In this document: positions 35,150 to 46,622 of the stretch, piece by piece
Position numbering within the stretch: the first letter of the stretch is position 1
How the letters are laid out: each line of letters opens with the position of its first letter
DNA from: Heliocidaris tuberculata
Taxonomy: Eukaryota; Echinodermata; Echinoidea; Camarodonta; Echinometridae
Assembly: GCA_025618425.1 (NCBI GenBank)
Contig: CM046833.1
Span: 36,306,774 to 36,370,773 of the forward strand
DNA length: 64,000 nucleotides
Reading direction: 5' to 3'
Notes under the pieces: model-generated
What the model was told of the DNA's origin: nothing
The model's database searches: none
The model's input: only the letters and a program-made list of their open reading frames with translations
Program-made: the position numbers and the translations under genes

Positions 35150-35753
35150 GATTATTGCATGCATGTCTTTATCAATATAAATTTTCATATGATACACATT
35201 TTTCATGTAAGCACTAGCACTTGTACGAACATGCATAGAAGTTTGAAGCCAAGTAATTATTGTTTACTGTGGTAAATGCTAAATCAGCCATTTTGTTTTC
35301 CTGTTTTTCTCTATGTCCCTCTGAAAAGCACATGTCATCTGTACTGTTTGGAGCCAGAAGGGCGTTAACTCTGTCTTAAAGCATAGAGTTAATGCCCTCC
35401 TGGCTCCAAACAGACGATATGGACAAAAATGTATCTAACCACCTACATGTAATAGTGTATTGTTGTTTTTTTCTGTTTGTTAAATATTTGATTTGTTGCA
35501 ATTTCTCTGGGTCTTGATTACTTTTATGACAAAATCTTTAGTATATTGGGTCACATTCTATTATGGCAGATAATTCCTTCAAAAATAAATATTTTTATTC
35601 AAAAATTTCAATAAAGATTCCTTAATATCAGAAAATATGTGTAATGAATAATTATTAGCAGTAGATCATGAGTTGTGGACGATGTTCCTTTCAAGATGAA
35701 TGATGAACAAAGCAATTTTAAAAACTTGTCATACAAACTGTGGTGGTACCATT
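35150..35753. repeat. Duplicon shared with 5230-5690 and 7674-7750; contains a hairpin and a LINE fragment
   Basis: A 70-base hairpin at 35344-35413 has 29-base arms with one G-U pair and one mismatch and a 12-base loop. Bases 35641-35753 repeat the 5' end of the LINE fragment (minus strand SFILKGTSSTTHDLL against MFILKGTFSTAHHLL at 7716). Confidence 0.6.
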
Positions 35754-36358
35754 CCCTATACAAATTTAAGCTTGCAGCACGCTTAATAAGCATGTGTCTA
35801 ACAAAATAAGCTTGCGACATGTTTGAGGCAAGCTTAAAACGAGCTTAGAAAATGATGGCAAGCTCAGTGCAAGCGTGCCGTGAGCTTGCCGCAATCTTGT
35901 AGGAAGAGTGGCAAGCTTGCTGCAAGCTTGCAGGAAAAGTGGCAAGCTTACCGCCAGTTCGCACAAAAATGGTAAGCGTGCAGCAAGCTTACCATTTTAC
36001 CAATTTTACCATTTTACCAAGCATGTGCAAAAATGGTAAGCACACGGCAAGCTTGCAGTAAAAGTGGCAAGCTTGCAGGAAAATTGGCCAGCTTACCGCA
36101 AGTTCGCACAAAAATGGTAAGCGTGCAGCAAGCTTGCCGCACGCTTGTATTGTACCAAATGTGTAGATTAGCTGCAAGCTTGCGGCATGCTTGATGGCAA
36201 GCTTGCAGTAAGCTTGTCACAAACTTTTTATCAAGCTTGCTGCAAGCTTGCAATCAAGCGTGCCGCAAGCTTGTGGCAAGCTTGCAGCTAATTTACATAT
36301 TTGGTACAAACGAGCTTGCCACAAGCTTGCCAATAAGCGAACCAAAATGTGTATAGGG
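35754..36358. mobile_element. Foldback element built from AAGCTTGC motifs
   Basis: The ends CCCTATACAAATTT and AAAATGTGTATAGGG are inverted. The interior is dominated by AAGCTTGC, GCAAGCTT and GGCAAGC repeats on both sides. It splits LINE-related sequence that is continuous at 7745-7770. There is no coding capacity. Confidence 0.8.
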
Positions 36359-36444
36359 GATAAGTGTGAATATTGTTTAATATTCTTATGTCTTTCTTTT
36401 TCTTTCTATTTTTGTATTTGGGGGATGCTGCCTCTAACATAATA

Positions 36445-36607
36445 CAGTCAAACCTGCTTTAGCGACCACCTGTATAGAAAGACGACCTTCCCTTGAAGTG
36501 TTTCTAATTGAAATGTGTATTAAAGGAACCTGTACATAAAGACCACCTGCTCATAAAGGCCACTTTTCTTGTCTCCCTTGAGCGGTCTTTATATACAGGT
36601 TTCACTG
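36445..36607. mobile_element. TA-flanked MITE, copy 1
   Basis: The ends CAGTCAAACCTG and CAGGTTTCACTG are flanked by TA on both sides (36443-36444, 36608-36609), as in Tc1/mariner-type insertions. Inside are complementary CTTTATA and TATAAAG stretches. A second copy lies at 54003-54209. Confidence 0.8.
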
Positions 36608-36712
36608 TAGTTATTAGTAACTTTTACCATTAGGTGCCACAAAGTTTACATTCATCTATCACAACAACAACAAAAAGTTTTGTGAGACTGACATATAGGA
36701 TGCACTAGGGGC

Positions 36713-38026
36713 CAGTGCTGTAGTCGAGTCCATCCCATCCGAGTCCGAGTCCAAGTCCGAGTCCGAGTCCGAGTCCCTGGAGTCCGAGTCCGAGTCCGAG
36801 TCCGAGTCCAAGTCCGAGTCCTGGCATCCGAGTCCCGAGTCCTGGACATCCGAGTCCGAGTCCGAGTCCGAGTCCCGATGGGAACATCTTAAATTGCACA
36901 TTTTTTTACGTCACATTATGATAAATGCCTTATACTGTGAACTCTCAATAACATAAATAGTTTCTGGTTCATTGAAAACTTCCATTGTCAGAGAATTTAA
37001 TTCATTGTAACTTTTCTTAGTACGAATGCGGACAACTATAAAGGCTTGCTCACAAAGAGTGATTTGTCGCCGTGACATGTCGCTTGGTGCTTAAGAAGAT
37101 TAAGTTCAGTAAGATTTCCAGCTATTAATACTTAAAAATTCTGACAGAAGGTAAAAAAATTGAATTGGAAATGTTGAGATAAATGTCTATGGTTAGATTT
37201 TCGGTGATGGTTTGGTGTACTGGTGGAATTTCAGAAGTTTTAATGACCAAAATACTAAACAAGTGTGAACAAATGGCTCATATGTGAACAAGCCTTATCA
37301 GGCCAAGTATTTTGCTTGTATCCACAGTAATTATGGAGAGTTTACTCTATATTGTTTCTGTGATACCTCAATGAAGAAAAGATACATAAATTAATATTTG
37401 TTCATTTCAAATGCCTATAATTTTATCTTTTGTCAATTATAAGTCAACAGAACAAAAAGATAACAAGTTGAATGCCATTAAAGCCAGATTATAGAAAAAA
37501 AAGTTTCCAACTGAAATGGAAAAAGTATTCTGTTTGAGACTGCCCAAGATATCCCAGGCTGGGGTCTATGGAGAAACGTGTGTTATAGATTAATCCATCT
37601 CCAAATGCTTAATATCAATTTCAATACTTGTCTGTGTCATACGTGTATAAAGAGTGTATACGAGCATAAAACGACTAATCTTAACGTCTATCATCTATTT
37701 GGGCACATTCTCGTACCGTTACGGCGATCGATGTTTTAAAGTTCATGTTCAAAATACCGCTCAATCGAGCAAGGTGCGCAAAAATAACTGGGTTTTTTTT
37801 GCGTGCCCTGGGGTAATTTTTTGAGCTAAAATTAAAAGCGGAAAAATTGCCGGTCTCGTTGCCGGTCTCGGCCCGATTTTCGCCCGAGTCACGAGTCGTC
37901 ACTGGTCGAGTCCGAGTCCGAGACCGAGTCCTTGTGGCTCGAGTCCGAGTCCGAGTCCGAGTCCCGAGAAATAGGGACTCGAGACCGGTCTCGAGTCCGA
38001 GTCCGGACTCGAGTCCTACAGCACTG
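36713..38026. mobile_element. 1.3-kb hAT-like non-autonomous element with GAGTCC arrays
   Basis: The ends CAGTGCTGTAG and CTACAGCACTG are inverted. The flanks CTAGGGGC (36705-36712) and CTAGGAGC (38027-38034) form an 8-bp duplication with one mismatch. Subterminal arrays of GAGTCC (36720-36880 and 37890-38015, same strand) give spurious Ser-Asp and Arg-Thr frames. The middle is AT-rich without a transposase. Confidence 0.85.
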
Positions 38027-38226
38027 CTAGGAGCATATCGCACAAAACATCAACAGAACGTTTCCAACAATATGTTCTGTTCACACATACCCCAACACTA
38101 CATGAAGGTCGTTTTATATGTGTATGCATTTCAGTCAAGCTTATATTCAGACAAACAAATGGAGGCCCAAGTCTGCTGCGCAACTATTGCTAGCTATAAA
38201 ATGAACCACTGATTATGCTGTATCCA

Positions 38227-38365
38227 GGGGAGCGTTTCATCAAGCTTTTTTGTCAGACATTTATACCGACAACTGTTATAAGCTACTGAAATCCTTGCAT
38301 CTGATTGGCTGAGAGCAAATTTGTCAGTAAAAATCGCTGACAAAACGCTTGATGAAATGCTCCCC
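38227..38365. mobile_element. Small palindromic MITE
   Basis: The ends GGGGAGCGTTTCATCAAGC and GCTTGATGAAATGCTCCCC pair. Inside are CTGATTGGCTGAGAGCAAAT and the TTGTCAG/CTGACAA arms. It is related in plan to 45021-45164, which contains AATTGCTCTCAGCCAATCAG. Confidence 0.75.
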
Positions 38366-38943
38366 AGGAGTGCTAAAAGAATTGGATGATCAGACACGAA
38401 TCAAGGCAGCAAACTGTAAACATGTGATTTTGGACTCCTTTCTGTATCTTATGGCTTCTATCTATTTTACGATGGTCTTTTAACACTAAAATATTTGTCG
38501 TCATGAGGAAAAATACAACCACACGGGTAATTCACATGCAGCAAGCAATTACAGAAACACAATAGTTTGGATCAACACAAGCTCCTCCCATGAGAGTGGT
38601 AATATAAATATTGGGATTCCCAAAGGTGTTCTTGCACAAAGCTTTGAACTGTTGCATAGAGGGAGTGAGAGAGCACTGTAGAGACCAGTCATTTCATCTA
38701 CTGATAAGCCATGTGATATATTCTAAATCGGGTAAATGTCATTACCTGATTTACTTCCAGCCAATCAGAGCGAGACAATGGTTCAGAAAGTTATAACATA
38801 TTGACTCAACATCATGGCATGTGCATGCAGACGTGGGATGGGAGAAAAACATGTCATTGTAATCTAGCACAGGAGAAATCAGGATGTACATGTATTTCGA
38901 ATGGTCTTGGGATATCACCTATAGGCAGCTGGAAAATTAGATT
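38366..38943 (+). promoter_or_regulatory. Upstream region of gene 5
   Basis: About 38755-38935 matches the upstream blocks of genes 1 and 3 (ATTGACTCAACATCATGGCA, TCATTGTAATCTAGCACAGG). It then runs directly into coiled-coil sequence at 38944, so about 1 kb of leader and the membrane-segment codons have been lost. Bases 38366-38750 hold nothing recognisable. Confidence 0.5.
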
Positions 38944-39084
38944 GTGCTCAATGAACTACAGGTGAAAAACACAGAGATAGGCTTAGAAAAAAGTGAACAT
39001 AGGAAACAAACTGCATTCTTAAAATTACAAGCTGAGGAGACTGTCACAAGCTTAAAATTACGACCATGTGAAAAAAATCTTATA

Positions 39085-39234
39085 GATCGGGCGGTCATCC
39101 AGGTACTTTCGTTCAATGCCATTGACAACCGATGAAAACACAGAGATTCTTACATGATCAGCAGACCATCAAACAATATTGTTTTCATCGCTCTAAGGGT
39201 TGCTAACCGGAAGTTACGTAAGCCCGCCCCAACC
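39085..39234. mobile_element. 150-bp MITE inside gene 5
   Basis: The ends GATCGGGCGG and CCGCCCCAAC are imperfect inverses, and the inner GATGAAAAC and GTTTTCATC pair. TATA flanks both sides (39081-39084, 39235-39238). Gene 2 reads straight through the equivalent place (AATCTTGAAAAGACACAG). Confidence 0.7.
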
Positions 39235-40619
39235 TATAAAGACACAGTCTATCTTTGGGGAAAGTGGAAGCTGCATATTTAAGTCTGAAGAATAGAAACA
39301 AATCCAAATTGCAAGAGACTATAAGAAAAGCGGATGCCTTTCTCAGCACAATAGAGACTTCAGACACAGAGCTGGATTTAAGTGAGAGCGACACAAATTC
39401 ACAATTACAAGCAGTTGAGTTGTTTCAGATTGAAGCTACATTCTCAGAACTGGACTTCAGAGAGAGAGAAACAAACTCACCATTACAAACAGTTGAGTTG
39501 TCTCACATGCAAGCTACATTCTCAGAACTGGATTTAAGAGAGAGAGAAACAAACTCACCATCACAAACAATTGAGTTTCCTCAGATGCAAGCTTTATTCT
39601 CAGAACTGGACTTAAGAGAGAGGGAAACAAATGCAAAATTGCAAGATGCTCAATTCTCTCTTAGTGCAATGCAAGTTGCGTACTCAGAGTTAGAATCAAA
39701 AAAGAGAGAGACCAATTCAAAATTACAGGAACGTGAGAAAAATCTGGGTGAGGTTAAGTCTATCTTAGGTGACACACAAGCAGCATTCACGGAATTAAAA
39801 ACTAAAGAGCAAGAAACGAATGTAAATTTACAAGCAGCTCAACTCTCTCTTAATGCAATGAAAGTTCTATACTCAGAATTAGAATCAACAGAAAGAGAGA
39901 CAAATGTAAAATTACAAAAAAGTGAGAGAAATCTTGGTGAAGTTGAGTCTATCTTAAGTGACACACAAGCAGCATTCACAGAATTAAAAGCTAAAGAGCG
40001 AGAGACAAATGCACAATTACAAAAACGTGAGAGAAATCTTGGTGAGGTTGAGTCTATCCTAGGTGTCACACAGGCAGCATTCACAGAATCAGAAACGAAA
40101 GAGCGAGAAACAAATGCAAAATTGCAACAAGCTTTGTTGTCTCTTAGTGGAATGCAAGATGTATACTCAGAATCAGAAACTGAAAAGAGAGAGACAAATG
40201 CAAAATAACACAAACTTGACAGGAATCTGGTTGAGGTTCAGTCTCTTCTTGATGACACACAAGCTGCCTTTGAGCAATCAAAAGCTAAAGAGCGACAAAC
40301 AAATGCTAAATTGCAAGATGCTCAACTCTCTCTTAGTGCAATACATGTTGCATACACAGAATTAGAAACTAAAGAGAGAGAGGCAAATGCAAAATTACAA
40401 GAGAGTGAAATAAATCAGGTTGCAGTTCAGTCTCTTCTAGATGACACACAAGCTGCATTTGCAGAATCAACAGCTAAAGAGGGACAAACAAATGCAAAAT
40501 TGCAAGATGCTCAATTATCTCTCAGTGCAATGCAAGTTACATACTCAGAATTAGAAACTAAAGAGAGAGAGACAAATGCAAAATTACAAGAAAGTGAGAG
40601 AAATCGGTTTGCTAGGTGA

Positions 40620-43600
40620 CACACAAGCTGCATTTGAGCAATCAAAAGCTAAAGAGTCACAAACAAATGCAAAATTGCAAGATGCTCAATTATCTCTCAG
40701 TGCAATGCAAGTTGCATACTCAGAATCAGAAACTAAAGAGAGAGAGACAAATGCAAAATTACAAGAAAGTGAGAGAAATCGGTTTGCTAGGTGACACACA
40801 AGCTGCATTTGAGCAATCAAAAGCTAAAGAGTCACAAACAAATGCAAAATTGCAAGATGCTCAATTATCTCTCAGTGCAATGCAAGTTACATACTCAGAA
40901 TTAGAAACTAAAGAGAGAGAGACAAATGCAAAATTACAAGAAAGTGAGAGAAATCGGTTTGCTAGGTGACACACAAGCTGCATTTGAGCAATCAAAAGCT
41001 AAAGAGTCACAAACAAATGCAAAATTGCAAGATGCTCAATTATCTCTCAGTGCAATGCAAGTTGCATACTCAGAATCAGAAACTAAAGAGAGAGAGAAAA
41101 ATGCAAAATTACAAGAAAGTGAGAGAAATCGGTTTGCTAGGTGACACACAAGCTGCATTTGAGCAATCAAAAGCTAAAGAGTCACAAACAAATGCAAAAT
41201 TGCAAGATGCTCAATTATCTCTCAGTGCAATGCAAGTTGCATACTCAGAATCAGAAACTAAAGAGAGAGAGACAAATGCAAAATTACAAGAAAGTGAGAG
41301 AAATCGGTTTGCTAGGTGACACACAAGCTGCATTTGAGCAATCAAAAGCTAAAGAGTCACAAACAAATGCAAAATTGCAAGATGCTCAATTATCTCTCAG
41401 TGCAATGCAAGTTGCATACTCAGAATCAGAAACTAAAGAGAGAGAGACAAATGCAAAATTACAAGAAAGTGAGAGAAATCGGTTTGCTAGGTGACACACA
41501 AGCTGCATTTGAGCAATCAAAAGCTAAAGAGTCACAAACAAATGCAAAATTGCAAGATGCTCAATTATCTCTCAGTGCAATGCAAGTTGCATACTCAGAA
41601 TCAGAAACTAAAGAGAGAGAGACAAATGCAAAATTACAAGAAAGTGAGAGAAATTGGTTTGCTAGGTGACACACAAGCTGCATTTGAGCAATCAAAAGCT
41701 AAAGAGTCACAAACAAATGCAAAATTGCAAGATGCTCAATTATCTCTCAAGGCCCGTCTTCATCAGCCCGAGTTTCCAAAATAGCCCGCTAATTCTGATC
41801 CGGCAAACTAACCCGATCAGAACTAGCTCGAGCTAGTTTGTAATGAAGACGCAATTAGCTGGCTATTTCGTGGGTTTCTAGCTCGAGCTAGAAGCCTAAG
41901 TCAACTCGAGTTTTTTTGTGAAATAGCGCGCTATTTGGCGAATTAGCCTGCTAATTCGCAGGTGAAGACGCACTCGGGTTTTGACTCGGGTTAATTTATT
42001 CATGACACCAATCCTAGAAATGTTATTTTCCTTATGTATTTCTAGATTTTCTTCTCTCTTTCTGTCTTTTCCTTATGTATTTCTAGATTTTCTTCTCTCT
42101 TTCTGTCTTTTCCTTATGTATTTCTTTGTTTTCCTATTTTCTCTTTTCTCTTTATGTATTTATTTATTTTCCCCATTCTTTATTCTTCTTTCTATTCTTA
42201 TGTATTTCTTTGTTCTTCTTGCTATCCTCTTTTCTTTATATATTTCTTTGCTTTCCTTCTCTCTTATCTTTTCCTTATGTATTTCTTTGTTTTTCCCATT
42301 TTCTATTCTTCGATCTTGCTATCCTCTTTTCTTTGTTTATGTATTCTTTGTTCTTTCTTTCCTCGTCTCATTATATTTCCTTATGTGTTTCTTTGTTTTT
42401 CTTTCTATTCTATCTTTTTCCTCATGTATTTCTTTGTTTTTAATGTATTACTTTGTTTTTTCCTTCTCTCTTTTTTTCTCCTTATATGTTTCTTTGTTTC
42501 CCCCATTATTTATTCTTTTTTTCTATTCTAATGTATTTCTTTGTTCTTCTTTCTATCCTCTTTCTCTTCATATGTATTTCTTTGTTTTTCTTTCTATTCT
42601 AACTTTTTCCTCATGTATTTCTTTGTTTCTTATATATTACTTTGTTTTTCCTTCTCTCTTTTTCCCCTTATCTATTTCTTTGTTTTCCCCATTATTTATT
42701 CCTTTTTTCTATTTTAATGTATTTCTTTGTTCTTCTTTCTATCCTCTTCTCTTCATATGTATTTCTTTATGTTTCTTTCTATTTTATCTTTTTCATTATG
42801 TATTTCTTTGTTTTCCCCACTTTAATTCTTCTTTCATTTCTTATGTATTTCTTTGTTCTTCTTGTTATCCTCTTTTCTTTATGTTTCTCTATGTATTTCT
42901 TTTTCTTTTACCTTTTTATCCTTTCCTTTTGTATTCCTTTTTTCCCGTTGTCTACTCTTCTGTCTATTCATATGTATTTCTTTGTTCTTCTTTTTTATCC
43001 TGTTCCCTTTATATTTCTTTGTTTTCCTTCTCTCTTTTATCTTTTCCTAATATATCCTTATGTATTTCTTTGTTTTTCTTTCTATTTTATCTGTATTTCT
43101 TTTTCTTTTACCTTTTTATCCTTTCCTTTTGTATTCCTTTTTTCCCGTTGTCTGCTCTTCTGTCTATTCATATGTATTTCTTTGTTCTTCTTTTTTACCC
43201 TGTTCCCTTTATATTTCTTTGTTTTCCTTCTCTCTTTTATCTTTTCCTAATATATCCTTATGTATTTCTTTGTTTTTCTTTCTATTTTATCTGTTTCCTT
43301 ATGTATTTCTTTGTTTCTTATGTATTACTTTGTTTTTCCTTCTCTTTTTTTTTCTCCTTATATATTTCTTTGTTCCTCCTATCCACTTTCCTTCCTATTT
43401 CCTTACTTATTTCTTTGTTTTTCTATTTCATTTTTTCCTTATGCATTTCTTTGTTTCTTATGTATTACTTTGTTTTTCCTTCTCTCCTTCTTCTCCTTAT
43501 ATATTTCTTTGTTTTCCCCATTATATATTCTTATTTCTATTCTTATGTATTTCTTTGTTTTTCCTTCTCTCTTTTTATCTTTTCCTTATGTATTTCTTTG

Positions 43601-43913
43601 CTCTTTTCTCTTCATTTATCCTATATATTTTTTTTAATATTCCATCTTCGAAGTGCGCATGCTCTGAAGCTCGAGTTTATTCCAAGAACGAGCGGGAATC
43701 GCTCGACTCGGGCTGATGGAGACGGGGTTTTTCAAACTCGGACTTTTTTCTCGAGAAGCGCTGATCGGGCTAGAATCTCGAGCTTGAGCAAACTCGGGCT
43801 GATGGAGACGCACCTTCAGTGCAATGCAAGTTGCATACTCAGAATCAGAAACTAAAGAGAGAGAGACAAATGCAAAATTACAAGAAAGTGAGAGAAATCG
43901 GTTTGCTAGGTGA
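40620..43913 (+). repeat. Seven 175-bp tandem units in gene 5
   Basis: The junction CGGTTTGCTAGGTGACACAC recurs with its TGA ending at 40619, 40794, 40969, 41144, 41319, 41494 and 41669, a spacing of exactly 175, and again at 43913 after the inserted element (79 plus 96 bases). Relatives outside the array have a 189-bp unit (63 codons, nine heptads); 175 is 189 minus a 14-base deletion at the junction. Since 175 is not a multiple of three, each unit changes frame and meets the TGA. Confidence 0.92.
41749..43816. mobile_element. 2.07-kb insertion with inverted ends and a pyrimidine-rich minisatellite core
   Basis: The ends AAGGCCCGTCTTCATCAGCC and GGCTGATGGAGACGCACCTT are inverted. Subterminal parts are rich in CTCGAG and GAGCTAG motifs. 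The core, about 42010-43640, repeats TTATGTATTTCTTTGTTTTTC-like units with almost no purine runs, so long frames without stops arise by composition. The uninterrupted 175-bp unit shows that only one base (C, 41748 and 43817) is duplicated. Confidence 0.85.
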
Positions 43914-44283
43914 CACACAAGCTGCATTTGAGCAATCAAAAGCTAAAGAGCAACAAACGAATGCTAAATTGCAAGATGCTCAACTCACTCTTAGTGCAAT
44001 GCAAGTTGCATATTCAGACTTACATAATCTAAGAGATACCGAGAGAGATAGATCATCAAACACAAGTGCTGCAAGCCCAATGCAGGATGATGCAAGACAG
44101 AAAATAACCTGTGGTATTTGTTATACTGCAGAAAAGGAATGTGCGCTCAGCCCATGCGGGCACATGCTCTGCGATAGATGCCTTCGAGAGATCCATTCTC
44201 GAGGCAATCGCTGTCCAACTTGCCGAACACCGATCCAAGCTACTACTAAAGTTTATTTTGAACTTTTCAAAAATTTTGCTTGA

Positions 44284-44608
44284 ATAAATTATACTAAACA
44301 TCAAACATCTGCTGTCTGCTTTTCTTTCAACATGGAGAACGAATCCTGACAAAATTCTGAAATTTTGTTTACCCTTTCTTAATGGGTATGATAAAAACTA
44401 TATTGTCAATTTGTTGTAATAAACAATCATAAGGCTAAAAAGTGAAGTAAAATAGCAAAATCTCCAAACTTCAAATTTATAACCGACTCTGAATTGGTTA
44501 TTATTAAAGTTCACTACATTTTAATGAATTTGTATAAGCCCAAATAATAAAAACATTATTTTCTAGAATCAAGATGAAGAAAAAACTAGAGTTGAACAAG
44601 TGCAACTA
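44284..44608. other. Gene 5 3' flank, homologous to that of gene 3
   Basis: It aligns with 22600-22930. No gene is present. Confidence 0.6.
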
Positions 44609-44890
44609 TAAGGAAAATTTATAGCGAAACATGATGGCGTGTGAAAATGCAGGAAAGACCTAAATGACACAATCATTCAAAATCATATTTTTATTCCATA
44701 AAGGCAGAACCAAAATATTGGGATGTATAATTAGCATTTCACTCAATTAACACTTTTAAGCAAAAAATGAATTAAAAATTTTATTCAGATAAGTCTGATT
44801 TTAATTTTAGATGCACAGACAAAACTAGCAATTTTGTTCTTTGCGTCTTTCCCGCATCTTTACGTGCCATTACGTTTTGCTAAGCTACCT
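44609..44890. mobile_element. MITE, diverged copy of 23383-23655
   Basis: It shares TAGCGAAAC at the left, TTTCCCGCATCTTTACGTGCC at the right and the GCTAAGCTACC end. It is absent from the equivalent place in copy A (near 22930). Confidence 0.65.
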
Positions 44891-45020
44891 AAAGGTGGGC
44901 TGGGACGGTCAGGAAGTCAGATACTGTTGTAATAATGGAAGTATGAAGTATGCATGCTCGTACATGGGTGCAGTGTTTTATAAAGTTCAACACCTTTAGA
45001 ATTAATTCTAGACCAATTCT

Positions 45021-45164
45021 GGGCCCTGTTTCATAAAACTTCTTCTCAATATCAACTGCCCAATTTCTATGCCAAATTGCTCTCAGCCAATCAGATTCAA
45101 GGATTTCAGTAGATTATAACAATTATTGTAACTTATTGATAACAAGTTTTATGAAATGGGACCC
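45021..45164. mobile_element. 144-bp palindromic MITE
   Basis: GGGCCCTGTTTCATAAAACTT at the left is matched by AAGTTTTATGAAATGGGACCC at the right. It is absent from copy A near 25775. Confidence 0.8.
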
Positions 45165-45780
45165 TGATATGACACAGGAAACATTTTTTAAATGTAACTC
45201 AATGGCAAGTGGACATGAAAAAAGTAGCTGCATGCTACAGCGTCCTACACATACTCGCTTATATCTGTTTATGAAATTTAAAAATGTGAAGTGCATTAAT
45301 GTTTAAAAAAAACCTGCAATAAACTTCGGCGGGATACCATGTCATGTGTATACAGGCCTTAAAATGTTGAGGAATGGCAGAATGTCCTGTGTAATGGGTA
45401 TTATACTGTTCCAAATAAATTACTGATATTTACTGGAAATACAACTTTCTTACTTTTTCTTTTCTTTGAGTACATGTGATAATCTGCAGTGTTTTGAAAT
45501 TTTACAGTTCACATCTTACAGGCTTAAAGAGAAGGTTGATTTCTGGGAAGGCCAAGGTAAAAAATAATTAGTGAGTTTTCTCCTTCCTTTTATGTCAGTT
45601 TGGAAGAACATCATAGCAGAAATTTCCCCTGAAAAGGGTTGCTCTTCAAATGCCCTCATATGCAAAATATGACAAGAAATAGCTGAAGTGTTTTGGCTGA
45701 ACATTCTTGCCATGTGTGTGCAGTCCCTTATACATGTACCCATGTCTGTCTGCAGTGCATGTGCTTCTCAGCGAGATTGG
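45165..45780. other. Copy B intergenic part
   Basis: It aligns with 25790-26395. No gene is supported. Confidence 0.6.
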
Positions 45781-46622
45781 GTCACACTTATGTTTGTTAA
45801 CTACACAACGAGTAGGAGCTTCGTGGGCTGCGACATTTTTAAACAGGGGACGCATGCATATTTGCTTTTCGGACTTTTGTTTTAGACCAGATGTTTGAGG
45901 ATATAAAATCATTCGAATGAATTTTAGGTAGAAGTAATTCATATGTAGCATATAGTTATCTACATTCACTCAAACTCTAGGAAAATCCCATTAATAACAG
46001 TCTAAGCTCCATTTACAGGTTAATTTTCCAGTTTCCACTCGAAAAATATTCAAATTATTCATAAAGTTTCATTATGTCATTTTTTCCTTTTAAACCATTT
46101 CTTATACTTTTCTTCCTGAAGTATTGTCTATCACATGGACCATGTTTGGCAAGAGGTACAAGATTTATATGGCTACAAAAGACAATAAACTGTTTTCACA
46201 ACCAGCACTTCTTGCTGATCTCGACGCTAGAAGCAACACCCCCCAATTTTTCACTCACCAATGCCCTTACATAATAGGGGGGTCGGGGTTGCTCGGCCGT
46301 AGTGCAGACTTGGCATCGCGCAGCTTCACAACAGACCTTCAATAAAGTCTTGCTTTTTATGTTTTGTAGAGTTAAACCTCATAAAATTTTATCATTATCT
46401 CCCCAGTAACTATTTTACACATTCTAATCAACTTATCCTGAAAATCGTTGGTTTTAAAGATCACTCAATGTAAAAATTCTTACAAGTATTTGCAATCATT
46501 TCAGCTCTCTTGGCTAACTCGATTTTGCGCTGAGTGCGAAATATCCCTAGCGTAGTGCCGAGTTACCCTGGATCCTTTCAAAATGGCCAAGCTCTCGAAG
46601 TGAGCGGCACAAACATACGTGG
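45781..46622. mobile_element. About 840-bp insertion in copy B
   Basis: Copy A is continuous here (GCAAGATTGCATCAATTTC near 26395). The insert ends GGTCACACTTATGTTTGT and ACAAACATACGTGGTC, a weak inverted repeat. No transposase is recognised. Confidence 0.55.

Larger units (their letters stand above)
38944..44283 (+). pseudogene. Gene 5: decayed coiled-coil RING gene with repeat amplification and two insertions
   Basis: The membrane segment and start are missing; the similarity to gene 2 begins inside the coiled coil. Lesions I can see: a 150-bp MITE at 39085-39234; an extra base near 39265; a TAA stop at 40206-40208 where relatives have a leucine codon; eight copies of a 14-bp deletion that shifts the frame, seven of them within a 175-bp repeat array (40620-41748 and 43818-43913); a 2.07-kb element at 41749-43816; and a lost T before the stop that adds seven residues after the usual Val-Tyr-Phe end. 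The RING itself (C3HC4, 44107-44230) is intact in one frame from about 43905. It is the partner of gene 3 in the segmental duplication. A full-length product is excluded, but a short RING-only product from the 3' end cannot be. Confidence 0.88.

Noticed and set aside
36652..36901. Frames rich in Ser-Asp, Arg-Thr or Gly-Leu repeats
   Set aside because: These are three readings of the GAGTCC hexanucleotide array in a hAT-like element.
40616..41669. A series of 117-codon frames in the gene 5 array
   Set aside because: They are read across the frameshifting 175-bp units and half of each is an out-of-frame reading of the coiled coil.
40620..41748. CRISPR array
   Set aside because: Units are contiguous 175-bp copies without unique spacers, in animal-type DNA.
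41981..43855. A 624-codon open frame, and several overlapping ones, inside the gene 5 insertion
   Set aside because: The DNA is almost purine-free on this strand, so stop codons are rare in all three frames. The product is a Phe/Ser/Leu/Tyr repeat reflecting a minisatellite, and it begins and ends in transposon or array sequence.
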